A stretch of 64,000 nt of DNA. Origin: Hyphomicrobiales bacterium. Its GTDB lineage: Bacteria; Pseudomonadota; Alphaproteobacteria; Rhizobiales; Rhizobiaceae. The stretch lies in contig UBUL01000034.1 in NCBI GenBank assembly GCA_900468625.1, positions 36,590 to 100,589 on the forward strand, read 5' to 3'. Position 1 is the stretch's first letter. The number at the start of each line of letters is the position of its first letter. The notes below the pieces were generated by a model, which was not told the origin of the DNA, ran no database searches, and worked only from the letters and a program-made list of their open reading frames with translations. Positions 1 to 8,448 of this stretch are shown piece by piece. The position numbers and the translations under genes were made by a program.

Positions 1-893
1 CGAAACTGTTCCAGGTGCGGGTAGCGAGCGCCAAAGCGGCCTTGCAGAAGGCAAAGGCCGTCCAGGCTAACGCCAAGCAGCAGCTCGAGCGCCAGCGCTT
101 GCTGCGCGCGCGCCATGTCGCAAGCGCCGTTGATTTCGATACCGCCTCCGTCAATCTCGCGCAGGCCGACGCGGATGTCGCGACACAGCAAGCCGCTCTC
201 GACGAGGCGCAGATCAATCTGGATTATACGCAAATAAGGGCGCCCATCACCGGTATCATCGGCGGCGCGCTTGCGACCGAGGGAACGCTCGTAACAGCCG
301 AAGGCGCCTCCAATCTCGCGCTCATCCAGCAGATCGATCCGGTCTATGCCGACTTCACGCAATCCGCGCAGGACCTGCTGGCGCTGAAGCGGGCCGTCAG
401 CGAAGGTAAGCTTCAGGACCCCGCGCCCGGGCAAGCATCCGTCGAACTCGTGTTCGATGGTGGAAAGACCTATTCCAGGCGGGGCAAACTCCTGTTTTCG
501 AACGCGAATGTGGACCCCAATACGGGGCAGGTCACGCTGCGTGCCGAATTCCCCAATCCCGACGGCGATCTTCTGCCGGGCATGTATGTCCGCATACGCA
601 TCGAGCAGGCTGTCCAGAAGAGCGGCATCACCATTCCGCAAAGGGCGGTGACAAGGGATACGGACGGCAACGCCCAGATCTTCGCAGTCGCGTCCGATCA
701 AACGGCGCAAGTGCGCAAGATCACTCTCGGTGCGTCTATCGGTTCCGAATGGATCGTGCTTTCCGGGCTGAAGGACGGCGAAACCATCGTGGTCGACGGC
801 ATCCAGAAGGTCACGCCGGGCGGCAAATTGGTTTCAGAACCCTGGACGCCTCGAACCGCCGACCCGCACACCTCGGATCAGGCCGCGAAGTAA
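1..893 (+). CDS. RND efflux periplasmic adaptor (MFP/HlyD family), 5' end cut by window
   Basis: The frame is open through the left edge, so the true start lies outside the window. The visible part begins in the alpha-helical hairpin (Ala/Lys/Gln-rich coiled coil), then shows the lipoyl return strand (ITGIIGGAL), the beta-barrel and the membrane-proximal domain (GITIPQRAVT). These are the usual parts of an AcrA/MexA adaptor that links an inner-membrane RND pump to an outer-membrane channel. It ends only 7 bases before the pump gene, so the two are an operon. No outer-membrane channel gene follows. Signal peptide and lipobox cannot be assessed. Confidence 0.9.
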   Translation, partial: KLFQVRVASAKAALQKAKAVQANAKQQLERQRLLRARHVASAVDFDTASVNLAQADADVATQQAALDEAQINLDYTQIRAPITGIIGGALATEGTLVTAEGASNLALIQQIDPVYADFTQSAQDLLALKRAVSEGKLQDPAPGQASVELVFDGGKTYSRRGKLLFSNANVDPNTGQVTLRAEFPNPDGDLLPGMYVRIRIEQAVQKSGITIPQRAVTRDTDGNAQIFAVASDQTAQVRKITLGASIGSEWIVLSGLKDGETIVVDGIQKVTPGGKLVSEPWTPRTADPHTSDQAAK

Positions 894-900
894 CCACCCT

Positions 901-3900
901 ATGGCACATTTCTTTATCAAGCGACCCGTCCTCGCATGGGTCTTCGCATTCTTCATCATGATCGCGGGGATCATTACGATCCCTCTGTTGCCGGTCGCGC
1001 AATATCCCGCAGTCGCTCCTCCGCAGCTCTCGATCTCCGCATCCTATCCCGGCGCCTCGCCGCAGGAAATCTATCAGGGGGTGACCCGGCTCATCGAAGA
1101 GGAGCTGAACGGCGTCCATGGCATCGCCTATTTCGAATCGACCTCGGACAATTCCGGCTCGGTCGGCATCAACGCCACCTTCGCTTCCGGAACGGATATC
1201 GGAAAGGCGACGGTCGATGTCCAGAACGCTGTACGGCGCGTCGAGGCACGGCTGCCGCAGACGGTCCGCACGCAAGGCATCCAGGTCGAGGAAGCCAGCG
1301 CCGGCTTCCTGCTGATCGCGGCCCTGACCTCGACCGACGGCAAGATGGACGAAATCGCGCTCGGTGACTACATCAACCGCAACATCCTCGGAGAACTGCG
1401 TCGCCTGCCGGGCGTGGGCCGGGCGCAGCTCTTCGCTTCGCAGAGAGCCCTTCGCGTCTGGATCGATCCGGACAAGATGGTCGGCCTCCATCTGACCGCC
1501 GCCGACATCAGTGCGGCGATTGCCGCCCAGAACGCGCAGGTCGCAGCCGGCCAGATCGGAGCTGCTCCCAACCCCGTCAGCCAGGATTTGACGGCGACCG
1601 TGATCGTCGAAGGCCAGCTCAACAGCGCAAGGCAGTTCGGCGACATTATCCTTCGCGCCAATCCCGACGGTTCGACCGTGCGCCTGCGCGATATCGCACG
1701 CGTTGAGGACGGTGCGGAAAACTATTCCACGGCAAGCCGGCTCAACGGCAATCCGAGCGCCGGCCTTGCCATCCAGCTTTCCTCGGCGGGCAATGCCGTC
1801 GCGGTCTCGGCGGCGGTCAAGGCGAAGATGGATGAGCTGTCGAAGTTCTTCCCGAAGGGCATTGAATATTCGATACCTTACGATACCAGCCCGTTCGTCA
1901 ATGCCTCGATCGAGAAGGTCGTGCACACGCTCATCGAGGCGATCGCGCTGGTCTTCATCGTGATGTTCGTCTTCCTGCAGAATTTCCGCTACACGCTCAT
2001 CCCGACACTCGTCGTTCCGGTGGCGCTGCTCGGAACCTGCGCCGTCATGTATGCGACGGGGTTCTCCATCAATGTCCTGACCATGTTTGCCATGGTTCTG
2101 GCGATCGGCATCCTCGTCGACGACGCGATCGTCGTGGTCGAGAACGTCGAGCGCATCATGGCCGAGGAAGGCTTGCCCCCGAAAGCCGCTACACAGAAGG
2201 CGATGAAGCAGATCACCGGCGCCATCCTCGGCATTACGCTGGTGCTTTCCTGCGTCTTCATCCCGATGGCATTCTTCCCGGGCGCTTCCGGAATCATCTA
2301 CCGCCAGTTCTCGCTGACCATGGTCGTCTCGATCATGTTTTCGGCCTTCCTGGCACTGTCGCTGACGCCGGCGCTCTGCGCCACCTTCCTGAAACCGATC
2401 AAGGCAGGCCATCATGCTAAGAAGGGGCTCGGCGGCTGGTTCAATCGCAAGTTCGACGGGATGACCGCCGGCTATACGAAGACCGCCGCCGGCCTCGCAC
2501 GCCGGTCGGGACGAATGATGGCCGTCTATCTCGCGCTCGTCGCCGGCCTCGGCTACCTCTTCGTCAACCTGCCCGGCTCCTTCGTGCCGGAGGAAGACCA
2601 GGGCATCCTGATTGCCGACATTCAGGGACCGCCGGAAGCGAGCGCCAACCGCACCATTGCATCGCTCAAGCAGATCGAGGCCATCTTCAAGGCCGAACCC
2701 GCGGTCGAAAATATCTTCGGTGTCCAGGGCTTCAGCTTTTCAGGAAACGGCCCAAACTCGGCTATCGCCTTCGTCACGCTCAAGGATTGGAACGAACGAC
2801 CTGCGGGCAGTTCGGTCGCGGAAATCGCCGAACGCGTCAACATTCGACTGGCCGGATTGAAGGACGCCACGGCCTATGCGCTCTCGCCGCCGCCGATCGA
2901 CGGCTTCGGGACCACGAGCGGCTTCTCCTTCAGGCTCCAGGATCGCGCCGGACGCGGACAGAAGGCGCTCAAGCAGGCCGCGGATGAGCTGATGGCAAAA
3001 GCTGCCAAGAGCAGCATGGTGACGAACGTCCGCGTGGAAGGCATGCAGGAGGCCGCACAGATCGTGCTTGCGATCGACCGCGAAAAAGCAAACACCTTCG
3101 GCGTCGGCTTTACCGACATCAACGAGGCCATCACGGCAAACCTCGGCTCCTCCTATATCAACGACTATCCGAACGCAGGCCGCATGCAGCAGGTCATCGT
3201 GCAGGCGGACGGCCGCAGCCGCATGCAGGTCGAAGACATGATGAAGCTGAACGTCCGCAACGCCAGCGGCGGAATGGTGCCGCTCTCGTCGTTTGCGGCG
3301 GCCGACTGGCGCAAGGGCGATCCGCAGATTGTCGGCTATAACGGCTATCCGACGATCCGCATCACCGGCGAGGCAGCGGCCGGCAAGTCTTCAGGTGCTG
3401 CGATTGCCGAGATGGAACGTCTCGCATCCGAACTTCCGCAAGGCTTCGGCTATGAATGGTCCGGCCAATCGCGCGAGGAAATCGCCTCCGGCAACCAGGC
3501 GCCGATCCTCTTCGCCTTCAGCATCCTTTTCGTCTTCCTGCTGCTGGCGGGCCTCTACGAAAGCTGGTCGATACCGCTGTCGGTCATGCTCGTCGTGCCG
3601 CTCGGCATTATCGGCTGCGTGCTGGCGGCGATCCTGCGCGAGATGCCGAACGACCTCTATTTCAAGGTGGGGCTCATCGCGATCATCGGTCTGTCGGCGA
3701 AGAACGCCATTCTCATCGTCGAGTTCGCAAGGGACTATTACGCCCGGGGCAAGTCCCTGCTGGAGTCGGCGGCCGAGGCGGCCCGCGTCCGCTTCCGTCC
3801 GATCGTGATGACATCGCTTGCCTTCACGCTCGGCGTCGTGCCGCTGGCGATCGCAACGGGTCCCAGTGCCGCCAGCCAGAACGCGATCGGCACCGGCGTC

Positions 3901-4050
3901 CTCGGCGGCATGATCTCGGCGACAATACTTGCCGTCTTCTTCGTCCCGGTCTTTTTCGTCTTCGTACTGTCCCTCCTCCGGACCAAAAGACCGGTCGAAG
4001 AGAAAGGTGCGGGCGCCGACGTCCCACCCGCACCGGCCGCCCATCCCTGA
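901..4050 (+). CDS. RND efflux pump, HAE1 (AcrB/MexB) type, inner-membrane subunit
   Basis: At 1049 residues this is full length for a hydrophobic/amphiphilic exporter. It opens with the typical FFIKRPVLAWVFA first membrane helix. The proton-relay residues are present: Asp407-Asp408 in GILVDDAIVVVENVER and Lys934 in LSAKNAILIVEFA, at nearly the same numbers as in E. coli AcrB. The two large periplasmic loops and twelve membrane helices are evident. It should work as a proton-driven trimer with the adaptor just upstream. The substrate cannot be read from the sequence and the regulator of this operon is not in the window. Confidence 0.95.
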   Translation: MAHFFIKRPVLAWVFAFFIMIAGIITIPLLPVAQYPAVAPPQLSISASYPGASPQEIYQGVTRLIEEELNGVHGIAYFESTSDNSGSVGINATFASGTDIGKATVDVQNAVRRVEARLPQTVRTQGIQVEEASAGFLLIAALTSTDGKMDEIALGDYINRNILGELRRLPGVGRAQLFASQRALRVWIDPDKMVGLHLTAADISAAIAAQNAQVAAGQIGAAPNPVSQDLTATVIVEGQLNSARQFGDIILRANPDGSTVRLRDIARVEDGAENYSTASRLNGNPSAGLAIQLSSAGNAVAVSAAVKAKMDELSKFFPKGIEYSIPYDTSPFVNASIEKVVHTLIEAIALVFIVMFVFLQNFRYTLIPTLVVPVALLGTCAVMYATGFSINVLTMFAMVLAIGILVDDAIVVVENVERIMAEEGLPPKAATQKAMKQITGAILGITLVLSCVFIPMAFFPGASGIIYRQFSLTMVVSIMFSAFLALSLTPALCATFLKPIKAGHHAKKGLGGWFNRKFDGMTAGYTKTAAGLARRSGRMMAVYLALVAGLGYLFVNLPGSFVPEEDQGILIADIQGPPEASANRTIASLKQIEAIFKAEPAVENIFGVQGFSFSGNGPNSAIAFVTLKDWNERPAGSSVAEIAERVNIRLAGLKDATAYALSPPPIDGFGTTSGFSFRLQDRAGRGQKALKQAADELMAKAAKSSMVTNVRVEGMQEAAQIVLAIDREKANTFGVGFTDINEAITANLGSSYINDYPNAGRMQQVIVQADGRSRMQVEDMMKLNVRNASGGMVPLSSFAAADWRKGDPQIVGYNGYPTIRITGEAAAGKSSGAAIAEMERLASELPQGFGYEWSGQSREEIASGNQAPILFAFSILFVFLLLAGLYESWSIPLSVMLVVPLGIIGCVLAAILREMPNDLYFKVGLIAIIGLSAKNAILIVEFARDYYARGKSLLESAAEAARVRFRPIVMTSLAFTLGVVPLAIATGPSAASQNAIGTGVLGGMISATILAVFFVPVFFVFVLSLLRTKRPVEEKGAGADVPPAPAAHP

Positions 4051-4196
4051 TCCGGATGGGCGGCTCATCCGCCGGCGAAAAGCAGCTTCCAAGCGGTCCG
4101 CCACGGCAAGTGAGACAGGCGCCTCGAAATAAGGTGCTCTATACAACCTAGAACGTGATGCCGCCCGAAATCTCCGGCACCTTTCGGCATCTTGCT

Positions 4197-5276
4197 CTAG
4201 CAGAAGACATGTGCGGCGTCCGGATCGAACTCCAGATGCACATTGTCGCCACGGCTCAGGCCCGAGATTGCTTCGTGTCCGAAGGGCAGCCGCACGGACA
4301 GGGTTTCGCCGGCGGCGATCCGCGTCGTCACATGCACATTGTTGCCGAGGAAGGTGATGTCGTTGACGGTGGCGCTGAGGCCGTTGCCTGCACCCGCGTT
4401 GCGCCCGAGGCGTATGCGCTCCGGACGCAGCATCAATGCCGCTTTGCTGCCCGATGTCGGCCGGCCGTGAACCGGGATGCTGTCGAAGACGGTCTTGCCA
4501 CCGAGCGAGATCGTTGCCTGCCCATTGCTGGAAGAGAGCAGATGACAGGAGATGAAATCGCTGTCGCCGATGAACTCGGCAACGAAGCGCGTTCGCGGAT
4601 TTGCATAGAGTTCCGGGCCGGTTCCGATCTGGTCGATGACGCCCTTGGAGAAAACGGCGATGCGATCCGACAGCCGCAGCGCCTCCTCCTGATCGTGGGT
4701 CACGTAGAGGATCGTCACTTCCGTCTGCTGATGGATGCGGCGGATCTCGTGCTGGATCTCCTCGCGCAATTTCTTATCGAGCGCCGACAGCGGCTCATCC
4801 ATCAAAAGCACCGGCGGATCATAGGCAAGCGCCCTTGCAAGGGCGACGCGCTGCTGCTGGCCTCCAGACATCTGAGCGGGCTTGCGATCCTCGAAGCCTT
4901 CGAGGCGGACGAGGCGCAGCATTTCCCTGACCCGGCTATCGATCTCCGCCTTGGACTGGCGACGGACCTTGAGCGGAAAGGCGATATTCTCGCCGACCGT
5001 CAAATGCGGAAACAGCGTGTAGCGCTGGAACACCATGCCGATATTTCGCTTGTGCGACGGCGTCGACAGCAGCGTCTCGCCGTTCAGCAGAATATCGCCC
5101 TTGGTCGGGTTCTCAAAGCCGGCCAGGATATAGAGCGTCGTGCTCTTACCCGAGCCGGAGGGACCGAGAAAGGTCAGGAACTCGCCGCGTCTGACCTCGA
5201 GATTGACGTCGTGAACCGCGACGACGGGGCCATATTCCTTGCGGATACCTTGGATCTTCAGGAAAGATTCGCTCAT
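4197..5276 (-). CDS. ABC transporter ATP-binding protein, polyamine/opine (PotA-like) family
   Basis: A 359-residue ATPase. Walker A GPSGSGKS is at residues 38-45, followed by the signature MSGGQQQRVALARAL and Walker B LLMDEPLSALD, with a C-terminal TOBE region (RPERIRLG). I chose the ATG at 5276 because the Walker A motif then falls at its normal distance from the start; a longer open frame upstream lies inside the permease gene. The start overlaps the stop of the preceding permease gene (ATGA), showing translational coupling. It should power the importer formed by the three preceding genes. Confidence 0.93.
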   Translation of the reverse strand: MSESFLKIQGIRKEYGPVVAVHDVNLEVRRGEFLTFLGPSGSGKSTTLYILAGFENPTKGDILLNGETLLSTPSHKRNIGMVFQRYTLFPHLTVGENIAFPLKVRRQSKAEIDSRVREMLRLVRLEGFEDRKPAQMSGGQQQRVALARALAYDPPVLLMDEPLSALDKKLREEIQHEIRRIHQQTEVTILYVTHDQEEALRLSDRIAVFSKGVIDQIGTGPELYANPRTRFVAEFIGDSDFISCHLLSSSNGQATISLGGKTVFDSIPVHGRPTSGSKAALMLRPERIRLGRNAGAGNGLSATVNDITFLGNNVHVTTRIAAGETLSVRLPFGHEAISGLSRGDNVHLEFDPDAAHVFC

Positions 5277-6073
5277 GATTTCAGAACCTTGCGTACGATC
5301 GCGGCCAGCGTCATCAACATGACCGTCAACAGAATGAGAAGTGTGGAGGCGGCAGCGACCACCGGGGTCAGGTCCTGCCGGAGCGTCGCCCAGACTTTGA
5401 CGGGCAGCGTCTGCAATGTCGGGCTTGCCATGAAGATTGCAACGACCACCTCGTCCCAGGATGTCAGGAACGAGAAGACCGCCGCCGAGAACAGTCCATG
5501 GCTGATGGCAGGCAACGTTACCCTGATCTTCGCCTCGATCGGGGAGGCGCCGCAAAGCACGGCCGCATCCTCGATCGACTTGTCAAAGCCTTCGAGCGCG
5601 CCGGCGATCGACAGAATGGAAAAAGGCAGCGCCAGGACGAGATGCGAGAGGACAAAACCGATCAGGGTGCCCCCCAGCCCGACCCTGAGGAAGAAGGCAT
5701 AGAGAGCAACGGCGAAGACGACGACGGGTAGGATCATCGGCGTCAGGAACAGCGCCTTCAGCGCATCGCGAAACAGGAATTTCCCGCGCACGAGGCCGAA
5801 GGAGGTCACGAGACCCAGCAGCACCGAAAGCACGGTGACGATCGAGGCGATCTTGAAACTCGTCCAGGCGGAAGCCAGCCATTGCGGATCGGAAAGCAAC
5901 TCCGCGTACCAGCGCCAGGTCCAGCCAGGCGGCGGAAAAATCAGCCATTGCGACGAGCCGAACGACAAGGCCGCAATGAACAGGATCGGCATCAAGAGGA
6001 AGGCGGCCGTCAGGACCGTGATGACGAGCAGCACATATTTCCACCAGCCGAGACGATCGAAATTCAACAGCAT
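5273..6073 (-). CDS. ABC transporter permease, PotC-like
   Basis: A 266-residue inner-membrane permease with about six hydrophobic helices and the binding-protein-dependent transport signature around GASPIEAKIRVTLPAI, the loop that contacts the ATPase. The ATG at 6073 (MLLNFDRLGWW) lies one base beyond the stop of the first permease gene; the alternative start at 6100 lies inside that gene. It pairs with the 6075-6947 permease to form the membrane channel. Confidence 0.92.
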   Translation of the reverse strand: MLLNFDRLGWWKYVLLVITVLTAAFLLMPILFIAALSFGSSQWLIFPPPGWTWRWYAELLSDPQWLASAWTSFKIASIVTVLSVLLGLVTSFGLVRGKFLFRDALKALFLTPMILPVVVFAVALYAFFLRVGLGGTLIGFVLSHLVLALPFSILSIAGALEGFDKSIEDAAVLCGASPIEAKIRVTLPAISHGLFSAAVFSFLTSWDEVVVAIFMASPTLQTLPVKVWATLRQDLTPVVAAASTLLILLTVMLMTLAAIVRKVLKS

Positions 6074-6074
6074 C

Positions 6075-6947
6075 TCAGCGCCCTCCCGTGTTCTGAACAC
6101 CGAAGAGCTTCAGCTGCACGGCATAGAGTGTCAGCGTGACGACAAGCAGGACGAAGGCAGCCGCCCCGCCCATGCCCCAATTGACGAGCGACTGCACGAA
6201 TTGCGCGATGAGCTCGGCCAGCATCATGTTCGCCGTCCCGCCCAAGAGCGATGGCGTGACGTAATAGCCGAGCGACATGACGAAGACCATCAAGGCGCCT
6301 GCCATCATGCCGGGAGCGGCAAGGGGCAACAGGACACGCGTCAGGCACTGCAATCGGTTCGCTCCGCAGAGTGATGCCGCCTGCAGCACGGCCGGATCGA
6401 TCTTCCTGATGACGCCGTAGAGCGGCAGGATGATAAAAGGCAGCATGATATAGGTCATGCCGATGGTCACGCCCGTCAGGTTGTTGACCAGCGCGAGCGG
6501 CTTGTCGATAAGCCCCGCACCGACAAGCATTTTGTTGATCAGTCCCGTGCGCTGCAAAAGCACCATCCAGGCATAGGTTCGAGCCAGCAGATTGGTCCAC
6601 ATCGACAATAGCAGGATCGCAAAGACCACCGAGGCCCATCGCGAGGGCATGATCGCCAGTGTCCATGCGACGGGAAAGCCGATCAAAAGCGATATGACGG
6701 TGACGAGGCCCGACACGATGAAGGTGTTGGCAAAGATCTTGATATAGGTCGCGGAGCCCAACAACTCCGCATAGTTGCCAAGACCGAACGCCGGTTCCAT
6801 GACGCTGCGCAGGAGCAGCGCGATAACCGGAAAGACGAAGAAAATCGCAATGAATATCAGCGCCGGCGCCACCTGCGCAAATCCGGTGGGCCTTGCCGCC
6901 TTGCGCGCCGGTGCAGCCTCGTCCGCAACGTCAATATATGTCGACAT
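6075..6947 (-). CDS. ABC transporter permease, PotB-like
   Basis: A 290-residue permease with an N-terminal cytoplasmic stretch, about six membrane helices and the EAA-type loop (AASLCGANRLQCLTRVLLPL). The ATG at 6947 is preceded on the minus strand by a good ribosome binding site (GGAAGGAAT) and gives the normal family length; the longer frame to 7022 runs through a hairpin-rich spacer. It is the first of the two permeases of the polyamine-type importer. Confidence 0.92.
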   Translation of the reverse strand: MSTYIDVADEAAPARKAARPTGFAQVAPALIFIAIFFVFPVIALLLRSVMEPAFGLGNYAELLGSATYIKIFANTFIVSGLVTVISLLIGFPVAWTLAIMPSRWASVVFAILLLSMWTNLLARTYAWMVLLQRTGLINKMLVGAGLIDKPLALVNNLTGVTIGMTYIMLPFIILPLYGVIRKIDPAVLQAASLCGANRLQCLTRVLLPLAAPGMMAGALMVFVMSLGYYVTPSLLGGTANMMLAELIAQFVQSLVNWGMGGAAAFVLLVVTLTLYAVQLKLFGVQNTGGR

Positions 6948-6976
6948 GGCAATTCCTTCCCACCAGGGGCGCCAAT

Positions 6977-7044
6977 GCGCAGCCTTGGCTGCGAAACCGG
7001 CCCGTTCCTCGCATTGCCGCACCGCGGATTTGAGCCCGCGGTGC
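6977..7044 (-). promoter_or_regulatory. Two hairpins between the binding-protein and permease genes (mRNA stabiliser or attenuator)
   Basis: The spacer holds two inverted repeats: GCACCGCGG (7019-7027) with CCGCGGTGC (7036-7044), a perfect 9-bp stem with an 8-base loop, and CGCAGCC (6978-6984) with GGCTGCG (6987-6993). There is no T-run after either on the minus strand, so a full terminator is unlikely. In ABC operons such hairpins often protect the upstream mRNA so that the binding protein is made in excess over the membrane parts; that role here is inference. Confidence 0.55.
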
Positions 7045-7062
7045 TGTTGTCATCTCCCGAAC

Positions 7063-8073
7063 TTACTTTGCCTGCCAGGCGTACCACCTCTTGCCGATGG
7101 CATCACGATTTTCAGCCCAGTAGCTCATATTAGCATTGACCTGACTTGCGGTTTGCTGGTCCGGCAAGGTCTTGGCGATCGCCGGGTCCATCAGCTTCGC
7201 CGAGTCAACATTGATCGGCGCGTATCCAGTCGTCTTCGCCATGTCTGCCTGCGCCTGCGCCGAGGTCGCCAGCGCGATGAACTTCATCGCCGTTTCCATG
7301 TTCGGAGCACCCTTCGGAATGACGAGGGAATCCGCCGCTGTAATGTTCTGGCTCCAGGACGTCTCCGTCTTGACGCCGCTGTTGGCGAGCGCTGTCATAC
7401 GGCCATTCCAGAGACTGCCGAAGGGAGCCTCGGCCGATGCCAGAAGCTGCTGCGACTGCGCGCCGCTCGACCACCAGACGATGTCCGATTTGATCGTATC
7501 GAGCTTCTTGAAGGCGCGGTCGAGATCGAGCGGATAGAGCTTGTCGGCGGGAACGCCGTCGGCCAAGAGCGCCGCTTCGATCACGCCCGGGGCAGACCAT
7601 TTATAGAAGGTGCGCTTACCCGGAAATTTCTTCGTGTCGAAAAGATCGGCCCAGGTCTTCGGGCAGGCGCTGACGGCATCGGCATTGCATCCAATGACGA
7701 AGGAATAATAGAAGCTGCCGACCGAATAGTCGCTGACGAAGCGCGGATCGAGCTTGGACTTGTCGATGACGGAAAAGTCGAGCTTCTCGAGCAGACCGGC
7801 TTTGCCGGCCTGCGCGGCATAATCGCCCTCGACGTCGACCACGTCCCAGCTGACCTGGCCTGCTTCGACCATAGCCTTTAGCTTGCCGTAATCCGTCGGG
7901 CCGTCCTGCATGACGCCGATACCGGTCTTTTCGGTGAACTGGTTGGCCCAGGCGACCTTCTGCGCATCCTGTGTCGTTCCTCCCCAGCTCGTGAAGACCA
8001 TGGTATCGGCCTTGGCCGGTATGGATGCGGCCATCATTGCGGCAAAGGCCGCGAGTGCAATTTTCGCTTTCAT
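7063..8073 (-). CDS. ABC transporter periplasmic substrate-binding protein, PotD-like
   Basis: A 336-residue secreted protein. The ATG at 8073 starts a classical signal peptide (MKAKIALAAFAAMMAAS) ending at an Ala-Lys-Ala site, and the mature part begins DTMVFTSWGG as in spermidine/putrescine-type binding proteins. The segment SWDVVDVEGDYA resembles the polyamine-family hinge. The ligand cannot be deduced; the neighbouring oxidation genes suggest an amine or nitrogenous compound. A longer frame to 8109 lacks support because the signal peptide fixes the start. Confidence 0.92.
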   Translation of the reverse strand: MKAKIALAAFAAMMAASIPAKADTMVFTSWGGTTQDAQKVAWANQFTEKTGIGVMQDGPTDYGKLKAMVEAGQVSWDVVDVEGDYAAQAGKAGLLEKLDFSVIDKSKLDPRFVSDYSVGSFYYSFVIGCNADAVSACPKTWADLFDTKKFPGKRTFYKWSAPGVIEAALLADGVPADKLYPLDLDRAFKKLDTIKSDIVWWSSGAQSQQLLASAEAPFGSLWNGRMTALANSGVKTETSWSQNITAADSLVIPKGAPNMETAMKFIALATSAQAQADMAKTTGYAPINVDSAKLMDPAIAKTLPDQQTASQVNANMSYWAENRDAIGKRWYAWQAK

Positions 8074-8128
8074 GTTCCCTTGTCCTTGTTTTTCAGTTTT
8101 TGGAGGCATGCCTTATGCGGCCGCCCGT

Positions 8129-8443
8129 TCACCCCAATGGGGAGAAACCGGCAGGCTTCATAATCTTGTTTTCCGCTTGTTCGATCAGGTCGCGGATTTT
8201 TGGCAGGAAAGCCTGCCACTGAGGGTCCGCCGCCAGCCGCCCGCGCCGCGCTTCGCGGTCGTCGAGGCTTACATAGGCCCAGATGTGCACGATCTCGTTG
8301 ACCACGCCGATTTCCGAATGGAAGTAGCCGACGAGATTGCCGAGATGCGCCTTCTGAATAGCGATCCCCTCCTCTTCCACGACCTTCAGATATTGCGGAA
8401 TGGTGCCGTTCTTCAGCCTGTAGGTGCGGATCTCGTAAAACAT
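8129..8443 (-). CDS. NIPSNAP family protein
   Basis: A 104-residue protein starting MFYEIRTYRLKNGTIPQYL, typical of bacterial NIPSNAP proteins (dimeric alpha/beta-barrel fold). The family is common beside monooxygenase and amine catabolism genes; its chemical role is not known. The ATG at 8443 has AGGTGAG at a good distance. A GTG at 8452 that overlaps the dehydrogenase stop (GTGA) is possible but less likely. It lies between the catabolic enzymes and the transporter genes. Confidence 0.85.
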   Translation of the reverse strand: MFYEIRTYRLKNGTIPQYLKVVEEEGIAIQKAHLGNLVGYFHSEIGVVNEIVHIWAYVSLDDREARRGRLAADPQWQAFLPKIRDLIEQAENKIMKPAGFSPLG

Positions 8444-8448
8444 CGCTC

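Noticed and set aside
811..2415. Long minus-strand frame of 534 codons opposite the first RND pump
   Set aside because: It mirrors the pump gene, has a composition rich in Arg, Asp and His with no family features, and no ribosome binding site.
4155..5702. Plus-strand frame of 515 codons opposite the ABC ATPase and permease genes
   Set aside because: The minus strand carries clear Walker motifs and permease helices; the plus frame is a shadow of high-GC coding sequence.
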